From assembly GCA_040261275.1 (NCBI GenBank), contig JBDQOI010000008.1, forward strand, positions 16,037 to 80,036: a stretch of DNA of 64,000 nucleotides, in the 5' to 3' direction. The stretch is from UBA8752 sp040261275 (GTDB lineage: Bacteria; Bacteroidota; Bacteroidia; Flavobacteriales_D; Sanyastnellaceae). Below the pieces are notes generated by a model. The model ran no database searches, was not told where the DNA came from, and worked only from the letters and a program-made list of their open reading frames with translations. Made by a program: the position numbers and the translations under genes. This document shows, piece after piece, positions 43,992 through 51,244 of this stretch; positions within the stretch are counted from its first letter, which is position 1; the number at the start of each line of letters is the position of its first letter.

Positions 43992-44816
43992 TTACGGAAA
44001 CTTGGGATACTGCTGAAAGTCAGGGTCGCGCTTTTCCAAGAAGGCATTCTTGCCCTCTTGCGCCTCTTCCATCAAGTAGTACATCAGGGTGGCATCCCCA
44101 GCGAATTCCATCAGGCCGGCCTGGCCGTCCAATTCCGCATTGAGCCCCCGCTTGATCATTCGAAGCGCCAACGGTGAGCGCTTCATGATGGTCCGGCACC
44201 ATTTCACGTAGGTGTGCTCCAAATTTTCCAGCGGCACGACCGTGTTGACCAGGCCCATGCTCTCGGCCTCCCGTGCGGAGTACTGCTCGCAAAGGAACCA
44301 GATTTCACGCGCTTTCTTCTGGCCCACGTGGCGGGCGAGATAGCTCGACCCGAAGCCCGCATCGAAGCTGCCCACTTTGGGCCCCGTCTGCCCAAAAATG
44401 GCATTCTCCGAGGCGATGGTCAGGTCGCATACGACATGCAATACGTGGCCTCCTCCGATGGCGTATCCGTTGACCGCGGCGATGACCGGCTTGGGCAACG
44501 AGCGGATTTTGCGGTGGAGGTCCAGCACGTTGAGACGGGGCACACCATCACCGCCGACATATCCGCCCACTCCTTTTACATTTTGGTCTCCTCCGCTGCA
44601 GAAGGCCTTGTCCCCTGCCCCGGTGAGGACCACGACACCGATGTCCTGCCTCTCCCGTGCGATTTCCATGGCATCGAGCATCTCGATGTTCGTCTCTGGC
44701 CTGAAGGCATTGTAGACCTGCTGACGGTCGATGGTGATGCGGGCGATGCCCTCGAAGAATTCAAACCGAATGTCCTCGTAGGCCTTGATCGTTTCCCAAT
44801 GTATCGCTTGCGCCAT
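43992..44816 (-). CDS. menB: 1,4-Dihydroxy-2-naphthoyl-CoA synthase
   Basis: The 274-residue crotonase-fold enzyme closes the second ring of DHNA-CoA. It starts MAQAIHWETIKAYEDIRFEF, has CSGGDQNVKGVGGYVG (oxyanion-hole region) near residue 85, KPVIAAVNGYAIGGGHVLHV near 117 and GSFDAGFGSSYLARHVGQKK near 160, and ends DPDFQQYPKFP, the usual MenB tail. The start was placed eight residues inside the longest frame to match the family. It lies 81 bases downstream of menD. Confidence 0.97.
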   Translation of the reverse strand: MAQAIHWETIKAYEDIRFEFFEGIARITIDRQQVYNAFRPETNIEMLDAMEIARERQDIGVVVLTGAGDKAFCSGGDQNVKGVGGYVGGDGVPRLNVLDLHRKIRSLPKPVIAAVNGYAIGGGHVLHVVCDLTIASENAIFGQTGPKVGSFDAGFGSSYLARHVGQKKAREIWFLCEQYSAREAESMGLVNTVVPLENLEHTYVKWCRTIMKRSPLALRMIKRGLNAELDGQAGLMEFAGDATLMYYLMEEAQEGKNAFLEKRDPDFQQYPKFP

Positions 44817-44897
44817 GGTTGTGCTTTGACAGAGTGACAATGCCGGCGGGTGCCTTGTTCGATTGGGGGCCCCCCGGGTCCGGCGACGGGCGCAAAA

Positions 44898-46622
44898 CTA
44901 ACCCCGGACAGCCTCCATATAGCGGAAATATGCCGCCGCACTTTCCTCCCTCGGGGTCACGATTTCCAGCACCTTGGGCGCCTCTGCAGGAGACCACCAT
45001 TCCTTCAGGGCCGCTCTCAAGGCCTCCTCATCCTCCACGCGCTCGTGAATCAGACCGTGCAAATCGCAAAGCGGTCGGAGATCCGTGTCGTGCTGCCATT
45101 CGAAATGAGATGCACCCACATCTGTGCGCTCCGGTCCATCCAGCCATCGGAAGATGCCACCCCCCCCATTGTGGATGACCGCGATGCGGACTTGGGTCGG
45201 CAAGGGTTGCAGGTGGAAGGCGTTGCTGTCATACAAGAAGCCGAGTTCGCCTGTGATCAGCGTAATGCGCTGTCCGGACAACGCCGCTCCCACCGCCGTC
45301 GAAGTACATCCGTCGATGCCGGCTGCTCCTCGATTGGACCACTGCACGCGGTCGCTCCCATCGGAGAAAAGCGCGGCGTAGCGAACGGGGGTCGAATTGC
45401 TCAGGTGCAGTACCTGATTTGTCGGCAACGCACGGAATAGACATTCATGGGCTTTCAGGTCGCTCCATTTGGCGTCGGCAAGGGCCGCAACGTGGGCGTC
45501 TCTCAGGCGCAGCTCGGGTCCCCACCAAGCCTGTCGCCAATCGGCAAGCCCATCCCGGACGACATCGCCCGCGAATGCCGATTTTTTCAGGGCTTCAGAT
45601 CCGAGGTGAATTCCCTCATCCACAGCGCAAGGGACATTCGTGCAGGGGGTGCCAAAGGCATGGGGAGCCCTCCCTGAACTGTCGATGTGCCAGTGTTCCG
45701 GCCCACCCTCAGAGAGGACTGCGCGCAGTTTTCGAGACAACAATGGCGCACCGAAAGTGACGATGACATCCGGCCTGACGGACTCCCATGAAAGACCTTC
45801 CGCTTGGCGCGCCTGCAACCAACGATCGCAGGCCGTGATGACCGGTAAAACGCCGCGAGCCAATCCGCTGGTGGGGTCGCCTGCAATGACGGCATGGGAT
45901 GACCATGTTGCCAGCGATTCGGGTTCGAGCACCAGCGGTTGTGTTCCACCGAGCAACAGGATGCGCTGCCCTTCCTCCGCGGCTCGCTTCAGCCGGCCCT
46001 GAAATGCAGCCCCTGGACCATCGGGTGTGGCGCCTTCATTCGCTGATTCGCGAAACGGGGGGGCGTCAGAAGCGATTGAAGTTGGGTCAGCGCCGGCAGC
46101 GCTCCCTGCGTACAAAGGCTCGTCGAATGGGCAATTGATGTGGATGGGGCCGTGTTGCAGGGCCTCGGCCATGGCGTCGAGTTGGCTTTCCGCGTCTTCG
46201 GGCGCTTCAGGATTCCACGTAAAGTGTGCGCGGGTGTGCAGCGCATGAAGGCCGTCTTGAACCAGGGTCTGGCTCTGCCATTCCCCATGGGCGCCACGGG
46301 GCCGATCGGCTGTCAGACTGATCAGCGGCAACCCGGAACGGTCCGCCTCCGCCAGGGCTGGTCCGTGATTCAGCGCGGCGGTTCCGCTTGTGCAACAAAC
46401 GGCAACCGGACGCCCCAAGGCGAGGGCCATCCCCATGGCGTGGTGGGCAGCTGCACGTTCATCCAGGGCCACGCCGCCGGGCAGGCCGGTCGGTGCAAAT
46501 GCCTGTATCAGAGGGGCATTGCGGGATCCCGGGCTGAAGATGATGCCACCGAGACCCCTTTTCATCAGGCCGACAGCCAAAGTGCGAGCAGCGTCGAGGG
46601 AGCCGGTCTTCGCGGCGGTCAT
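44898..46622 (-). CDS. menD: SEPHCHC synthase (2-succinyl-5-enolpyruvyl-6-hydroxy-3-cyclohexene-1-carboxylate synthase)
   Basis: The 574-residue ThDP enzyme joins 2-oxoglutarate to isochorismate. N-terminal motifs are FSPGSRNAPLIQAF near residue 31, DERAAAHHAMGMALALGRPV near 57 with the ThDP-contact Glu, and CTSGTAALNHGPALAEA. The C-terminal ThDP domain has NRGAAGIDGCTSTAVGAAL, GELGFLYDSNAF and HNGGGGIFRWLDG. The start overlaps the menF stop by ATGA. Its product would need MenH (or spontaneous elimination) before MenC; menH is not in this operon. Confidence 0.96.
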   Translation of the reverse strand: MTAAKTGSLDAARTLAVGLMKRGLGGIIFSPGSRNAPLIQAFAPTGLPGGVALDERAAAHHAMGMALALGRPVAVCCTSGTAALNHGPALAEADRSGLPLISLTADRPRGAHGEWQSQTLVQDGLHALHTRAHFTWNPEAPEDAESQLDAMAEALQHGPIHINCPFDEPLYAGSAAGADPTSIASDAPPFRESANEGATPDGPGAAFQGRLKRAAEEGQRILLLGGTQPLVLEPESLATWSSHAVIAGDPTSGLARGVLPVITACDRWLQARQAEGLSWESVRPDVIVTFGAPLLSRKLRAVLSEGGPEHWHIDSSGRAPHAFGTPCTNVPCAVDEGIHLGSEALKKSAFAGDVVRDGLADWRQAWWGPELRLRDAHVAALADAKWSDLKAHECLFRALPTNQVLHLSNSTPVRYAALFSDGSDRVQWSNRGAAGIDGCTSTAVGAALSGQRITLITGELGFLYDSNAFHLQPLPTQVRIAVIHNGGGGIFRWLDGPERTDVGASHFEWQHDTDLRPLCDLHGLIHERVEDEEALRAALKEWWSPAEAPKVLEIVTPREESAAAYFRYMEAVRG

Positions 46623-47644
46623 TCGGCCCAATGGACGATGGGGTCGAGTACGGCCCGCAGCTTGTTTCGCGTCTCATTCCACTCCGCTGCCGCATTCGAA
46701 GCCCCGGTGATGCCACCGCCGGCGAATGCGGTGAGCACGCCTTCATGCAGGCGGGCGCAGCGAAGGTTGACGTAATAGGCCACCTTCTTTTCCTCTTCCA
46801 GGCCCACCCAACCTGTGTAATAGGCCCGATCGTGGTCTTCGTGCTCGGCAATGAAATCCAAAGCCAGTCGGCGCGGTGTTCCTCCCACCGCGGGAGTGGG
46901 GTGAAGGGCGGTGATGATTTCTTCGGCAGGGCGCGTAGCTTCAAAACCAATCCACGTCCGCAAGTGCTCGATGGGCCCGTATTGAATGGTCTGCCTTTCG
47001 CTGGTTTCTAGCTGCTGGCATCCCACATCGCGCAGGGCATCCAATGCTCCCTCGATGACAAGGGCTTGCTCCTCCTCTTCTTTTTGGGACCACGGGTCGG
47101 ACACTTCGCCTACATGGGCCATGCGGGTGCCGGCGAGGCAAGCCGTGCGGAACTGAGGCCATCGCCCTTCAATCAAGGGCTCCGGGGATGACCCGAACCA
47201 AACGCCGATCTCGGGGTGCTTCAAGGTCCAGCTGAACGAATCGGGATGGGCCAAAGCCAGTTTTCGGACGATGTCGTCACCCTCCAGCCCGCGGGCTGCC
47301 ACATTGAGCAGACTCGACAATACCACCTTTCTCAATGGGCCTTGGGAAATGGCTTCCCTCGCTTTCTCCACACGCGCCATGTGGACGTCTTTGCGCGTCC
47401 CATCCAAATGCTGGACATGTACCTTGACGGTGGGGCGTGCGTCGCGCCTCAATTCCTCCACGGTCTCCACCCGGCCGCGAATGACCATTTCGGTCTTCAT
47501 TCGAGCCCTTTCCCACGGGTGCAATCTGAAATAGGCCTTTCCCTCCGTTTCGGGAACAATGCGCTCCAAAAAGTCACTACCCGGTCGATGGAAAAGGACT
47601 TCCGTGGTCTCTTCGTTCCGAGGGGAGGGGGCGGAAGAATGCAT
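46619..47644 (-). CDS. menF: Isochorismate synthase
   Basis: The 341-residue chorismate-utilising enzyme makes isochorismate, the entry step of menaquinone synthesis. Motifs are LRKVVLSSLLNVA with the general-base Lys, GVWFGSSPEPLIE, the TACLAGTRM loop, LHPTPAVGGTPRRLALDFIA and FAGGGITGASNAAAEWNET at the end. The ATG overlaps the stop of the thioesterase gene (TGATG). In this gene order it makes isochorismate for MenD. It is shorter at the N-terminus than E. coli MenF, as is usual in Bacteroidota. Confidence 0.94.
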   Translation of the reverse strand: MHSSAPSPRNEETTEVLFHRPGSDFLERIVPETEGKAYFRLHPWERARMKTEMVIRGRVETVEELRRDARPTVKVHVQHLDGTRKDVHMARVEKAREAISQGPLRKVVLSSLLNVAARGLEGDDIVRKLALAHPDSFSWTLKHPEIGVWFGSSPEPLIEGRWPQFRTACLAGTRMAHVGEVSDPWSQKEEEEQALVIEGALDALRDVGCQQLETSERQTIQYGPIEHLRTWIGFEATRPAEEIITALHPTPAVGGTPRRLALDFIAEHEDHDRAYYTGWVGLEEEKKVAYYVNLRCARLHEGVLTAFAGGGITGASNAAAEWNETRNKLRAVLDPIVHWAE

Positions 47645-48087
47645 CACTTCGAATTCGGGTTGGGAATCAACATGACCGTCAGACGGGCTGTGCATATGGC
47701 TTGCCCATCTTCATCCTCGATATCGATGTGCCAGACGTGCAGCTTGCCGCCCTCGTGGTGAAGGCGTGCCTTGCCCGTTACCCAACCGGATCTGATACTC
47801 CTGAGGTGATTGGCATTGACTTCGATGCCCACAGCAGCTTTGCCTTTGGGTGCCGCGATGTAATGGGACCCAACCGACCCCAGGGTCTCCGCCAAAACAA
47901 CGCTTGCCCCACCGTGCAACATGCCATAAGGCTGGTGAGTCCGCGCGTCTACCGGCATTTTCCCGACCACAATGCCATGCCCTACTTCGAGCACTTCGAG
48001 GCCGAGGACATCACTGATGGTGTTTTTTCCCAGCGCCTTGAGCTGTTCCTCATCAGGCCATTCCGATGGGATGCTTGTTCCAGACAT
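47644..48087 (-). CDS. menI: Hotdog-fold acyl-CoA thioesterase, probable DHNA-CoA hydrolase
   Basis: The 147-residue protein has the PaaI/YdiI-type hotdog fold: HQPYGMLHGGASVVLAETLG with the catalytic Glu near residue 65, and NANHLRSIRSGWVTGKARLH. YdiI-type enzymes hydrolyse DHNA-CoA to DHNA, the step between MenB and MenA. It is the first gene of an operon that holds menF, D, B, A, C and E, which strongly supports this role. The symbol rests on that context and the family match. The start is the ATG at 48087 rather than the in-frame TTG at 48096. Confidence 0.85.
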   Translation of the reverse strand: MSGTSIPSEWPDEEQLKALGKNTISDVLGLEVLEVGHGIVVGKMPVDARTHQPYGMLHGGASVVLAETLGSVGSHYIAAPKGKAAVGIEVNANHLRSIRSGWVTGKARLHHEGGKLHVWHIDIEDEDGQAICTARLTVMLIPNPNSK

Positions 48088-48093
48088 GTAGTT

Positions 48094-48101
48094 CAAAAAT
48101 A
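48094..48101 (-). promoter_or_regulatory. Exact -7 box (TATTTTTG) of the menaquinone operon
   Basis: TATTTTTG on the minus strand matches TAnnTTTG exactly and ends six bases before the ATG of the thioesterase gene. The transcript would start at or next to the start codon. The -33 element (TTC, 22 bases upstream) is poor. Confidence 0.45.
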
Positions 48102-48271
48102 GGAGTCGCTGCGGCGCCCTGCTGAAATGGGGGCATGGATGTTGTCACCCTTTTGTGTGGAGGGATTGAATTTTTTTTCGCTTTTGAGGCAACGATTGAA
48201 TTTCGTGTCGTCTATACACTGGATGCGGCCCTCAAAAGCTGCATCGGTTTCAATATCCTTGCAGGTTTCGG

Positions 48272-48291
48272 AGGGGGCAGAGATGCCCCCT
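48272..48291 (-). terminator. GC-rich hairpin downstream of rsmG
   Basis: AGGGGGCA and TGCCCCCT form an 8-bp perfect stem with a GAGA loop, 22 bases after the rsmG stop. There is no clear T-run in the rsmG direction, so it may be a weak or Rho-assisted terminator. The rest of the gap to 48102 is AT-rich and holds only the operon promoter region. Confidence 0.5.
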
Positions 48292-48313
48292 TCATTCATT
48301 TTCAGCGATAAGT

Positions 48314-49003
48314 TCAGAGTTCTACGTGCAGGAGTTTCTTGGTCTCGAACCAAGGGTCCTGCATCAGGGAGTCCAGCGACCAAGATTGGATGGGGTTCCT
48401 CACAGTTTTGAGTTCCTCACGGAGGTCGCCCCCTTTCAAGTACAATACGCCATTGGGCAGCTCGTGAAGCGGGACCTCAGCCATCAATGGGCGCACCCAA
48501 TCGAGAAAGGCGGGCATGCGGGTAACGGCGCGACTCACCACAAAGTCGAAAGGCGGGTGGTCCACCAGCCATTCCGCTCGAGACCACTCGGGCTGGACAT
48601 TGTCAAGCTCCAATGCCTCAATGACCGCTCGAACCACTTTGATTTTTTTCCCAATCGAATCGCACAAGGTGAACCGGGCCTCCGGATACAGTATGGCCAA
48701 GGGAATGCCGGGAAAGCCACCGCCCGTGCCGACGTCCAGGATGCGGGCCCCTTTCCGTGGACGCAGGATCCGCGCGATGCAAAGGCTGTGCAGAACATGT
48801 CGCGGGAAGAATGCATCCATGTCCTTTCGAGAGATGACATTGATTCGGGCATTCCACTCTCTGTAGAGTGCACCGAGTCGGGCCATGCGGTCCAATTGCA
48901 ACGGGGAAAGCCGGGGGATGGGCGTGCCGAAATTCGGGCATGAAGCGTACAGAGCGTCTGCGACCTCTTGGGCAGCGCGGATGTCTCGTTCGGGGACAGT
49001 CAC
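48314..49003 (-). CDS. rsmG: 16S rRNA (guanine-527-N7) methyltransferase
   Basis: The 229-residue SAM-dependent enzyme modifies G527 of 16S rRNA. It shows the RsmG pattern YREWNARINVISRKDMDAFF, the SAM-binding DVGTGGGFPGIPLAILYPE near residue 93, and DFVVSRAVTRM. It is about 20 residues longer than usual at the N-terminus, so a later start is possible. It begins two bases after the sigma-factor stop and is the last gene of a run starting upstream with the protease. Confidence 0.95.
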   Translation of the reverse strand: MTVPERDIRAAQEVADALYASCPNFGTPIPRLSPLQLDRMARLGALYREWNARINVISRKDMDAFFPRHVLHSLCIARILRPRKGARILDVGTGGGFPGIPLAILYPEARFTLCDSIGKKIKVVRAVIEALELDNVQPEWSRAEWLVDHPPFDFVVSRAVTRMPAFLDWVRPLMAEVPLHELPNGVLYLKGGDLREELKTVRNPIQSWSLDSLMQDPWFETKKLLHVEL

Positions 49004-49005
49004 CT

Positions 49006-49638
49006 TTAGAACTGCTCCCGGTCGACTTCGAGAACTCCGGCCAGAATATCCCGGGCCCGGAAGAGCTGCGCCTTTACCGTACCCAAGGGCAGGTTGAGTT
49101 CCTGTGCGATTTCGTCGTAACTGTATTCCTCGAAATAGCGGAGCTCTACCAAACGGCGGTAGCGAGGTTTGAGCTGGGAAACCACTTCGCGCATGCGGTC
49201 AACCCGCTGTTTCTTTTCCATGGTTTGACCCGGATCGAGACCGTCATCCGCCACTTGGATTTCCATGGTGTCTCCTTCGGAGTCCGTGAAGCCCTTGTCC
49301 AGGCTCAATGCCTTGATGCGCTTCTTCCGAATGAAGTCAATGGCGCCGTTGGAGGCAATCTTGAACAACCAAGTGGAAAATGCGAACTGAGGGCTGTACT
49401 GCTTCAAGCGCTTGAAGGCCTTGCCGAAAGTCTCAATCATGAGGTCCTCAGCGTCGTCCTGGTTGTTCACCATTTTGAGGAGCATGTAGTAGATCGGCTC
49501 CCGGTAACGCTCCATGAGTTCGGCGAATGCGCCTTGGTCATGTTTGTCCAAAGCCTTGCGAATCAGGCCATAGTCATACTTGGCCTTGTCGGAAAGGTGG
49601 TCGATTACGACCTGCTTGTCGGTGCCCGCTGCGTCCAT
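49006..49638 (-). CDS. ECF-type RNA polymerase sigma factor
   Basis: The 210-residue protein has sigma region 2 (AFAELMERYREPIYYMLLKM, DAEDLMIETFGKAFKRLKQY, FSTWLFKIASNGAIDFIRKK) and region 4 (LVELRYFEEYSYDEIAQELN, then LPLGTVKAQLFRARD). It resembles a sigma factor widely kept in flavobacteria. The frame runs upstream, but the ATG at 49638 fits best; it makes the gene overlap the glycosyltransferase by 34 bases. No anti-sigma gene is adjacent. The regulon cannot be inferred here. Confidence 0.92.
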   Translation of the reverse strand: MDAAGTDKQVVIDHLSDKAKYDYGLIRKALDKHDQGAFAELMERYREPIYYMLLKMVNNQDDAEDLMIETFGKAFKRLKQYSPQFAFSTWLFKIASNGAIDFIRKKRIKALSLDKGFTDSEGDTMEIQVADDGLDPGQTMEKKQRVDRMREVVSQLKPRYRRLVELRYFEEYSYDEIAQELNLPLGTVKAQLFRARDILAGVLEVDREQF

Positions 49639-50774
49639 GTCGGCGATGAGGTGAATGCGTTCACCAAGGTAGCGGAGGCCAGGCCCATCCAACGGATCGG
49701 CCCGAAAACGGCGCATTTCCATGCTGGAAAATGACGCAGACCCCACGCTCTGGAGAACATCGACAAGGTAATCGAGCGGACTGCGATGGCAAGGGCAAGG
49801 GCGACAACGGGTATCCAACCCAAGGTGTGCATAAGGCCACACATGCCCAAAACAGCCGCTGCGAGGACCATGGGGTCCAGCAGGGCATCCAGCCCGAGCC
49901 GCAGGCGGTCGACCCATCTATAGCGGGGCGCCGTACTGAGGTGGCGGCGCTTCCGACGCCACCCATCTCGAGCGCTGGAGGCGGGTAGCGTGTAGGTCTG
50001 GCATTCTTTTGGAGGTCGGGACACGGGGTGCACCCGGTAGCCTTCGCGCACTGCTTCCTGCACGAAAAGGTCGTCATCACCCCCAATGAGGTCATGGTGT
50101 GCGCGGAACCCCCCGAGCTTCTCCCAGAGTGATTTTCGGTACGCCAGATTCCGGCCTACCCCCATGTACGGACGGCCCGCTGCTGCTTCTGCCATGTACT
50201 GAAAGGCCACGCGAAGGGCGTCAAATTGAGGCAGCGAGGGACCGCCATCAGGCAGACTGACACCCAAGACAACGTCCCTGCCATTTGCATCCTGAGGAGA
50301 GCCGAGGGATCGCGCCATATGGTGGGCCCATTTGGGGTGAGGCAGACAGTCTGCATCGGTCAGCACCACTCGGTCATATCTCGCCGCATTGATACCGGCA
50401 GTCAGTGCCCCTTTCTTCCCAGGCGTGCATTTCTCGTGCAGCACAAGACTGAGGCGTGGGTGTTCCTTCTGTCGGTCTTCAAGCCATGGCCGGGTGCCAT
50501 CCGTGGAGCCGTCGTCCACCACGAGCCACTCGACCTGCCAACCTGCCGGGAACTCCTGTGCAATCCAATGCGGCCAGATGTTCTGAAGGGCGGGAAGGTC
50601 ATTGTGGACACACAGTATGAGGGTGGCCGCCGGGTCCTGTGCGCCCCCCTCGTCAACGGTTTCCTTGCGCACAGCCGTAGCCAAGGCGCGGTGCCACCTC
50701 ACATCCCATAGCGCGCGGAAAATGCCGGGGGTGCCCACCCCACAGGCCCAGGCCAGTTCCACGAGCCCTTCCAT
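49605..50774 (-). CDS. Family 2 glycosyltransferase, membrane-associated
   Basis: The 389-residue protein has a GT2 (GT-A) domain in residues 50-260: TLILCVHNDLPALQNIWPHW, WLVVDDGSTDGTRPWLEDRQ with the nucleotide-binding Asp, VLTDADCLPHPKWAHHMAR (DXD-like) and GGDDDLFVQEAVREGYRV. Two or three hydrophobic segments close the protein. Products of such enzymes are polysaccharides or glycolipids; the acceptor is unknown. It starts two bases after the lipoprotein stop, and its 3' end carries the start of the sigma-factor gene. Confidence 0.9.
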   Translation of the reverse strand: MEGLVELAWACGVGTPGIFRALWDVRWHRALATAVRKETVDEGGAQDPAATLILCVHNDLPALQNIWPHWIAQEFPAGWQVEWLVVDDGSTDGTRPWLEDRQKEHPRLSLVLHEKCTPGKKGALTAGINAARYDRVVLTDADCLPHPKWAHHMARSLGSPQDANGRDVVLGVSLPDGGPSLPQFDALRVAFQYMAEAAAGRPYMGVGRNLAYRKSLWEKLGGFRAHHDLIGGDDDLFVQEAVREGYRVHPVSRPPKECQTYTLPASSARDGWRRKRRHLSTAPRYRWVDRLRLGLDALLDPMVLAAAVLGMCGLMHTLGWIPVVALALAIAVRSITLSMFSRAWGLRHFPAWKCAVFGPIRWMGLASATLVNAFTSSPTWTQRAPTSRS

Positions 50775-50776
50775 GT

Positions 50777-51238
50777 TCAGTTCGAGTAGGTGTAATCCAA
50801 CCCGTCAGGCCAGCCATCCAAGCGGATCATGACCACGTGGTGCAAAGGGTCCCGATAAGGCTTGAGATCGAAGGCGCGATCCTCCGTGATGAGCGCTCTC
50901 CCCATGTCGCCCTTACTGTCGTGCATCATCAAGAGCGATTGTTGACGCGGGAGGGACTTGGTGGCCGGGCCAACGGAAAACAGGCCGAATCGGTGCTCGC
51001 GGAAGCCACCACCAAATTGAAGGCGGACCAACAAACTGTCTCCTTCTACCCTGGCGTCAAGCAAGGTGAAAGGATCCGATTCAGTGCCGTACTCTTCCCG
51101 CAGCGCCTTCTTGAACGCCTCAAAAACGTCGGTTTCTGCGGGTACTTCGGTCTTTGTTGTTTCATCCGAGGCGGATGCTGCCCGCCGGGTCGAGCAACCG
51201 ACCAGAAGAAAGAGCGGGAGGAGAAGGAGCCAGCGCAT
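50777..51238 (-). CDS. Small hypothetical lipoprotein
   Basis: The 153-residue protein has a lipoprotein signal (MRWLLLLPLFLLVGC, Cys 15), so an envelope location is likely. A polar linker is followed by a beta-rich domain (LLVRLQFGGGFREHRFGLFS, HVVMIRLDGWPDGLDY). I recognise no family. It lies six bases after the protease and two before the glycosyltransferase, so all three are probably co-expressed. Confidence 0.75.
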   Translation of the reverse strand: MRWLLLLPLFLLVGCSTRRAASASDETTKTEVPAETDVFEAFKKALREEYGTESDPFTLLDARVEGDSLLVRLQFGGGFREHRFGLFSVGPATKSLPRQQSLLMMHDSKGDMGRALITEDRAFDLKPYRDPLHHVVMIRLDGWPDGLDYTYSN

Positions 51239-51244
51239 GGAGAA

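Noticed and set aside
48120..48270. Small RNA or tRNA in the gap between the men operon and rsmG
   Set aside because: No cloverleaf, conserved T-arm sequence or other RNA family pattern could be found.
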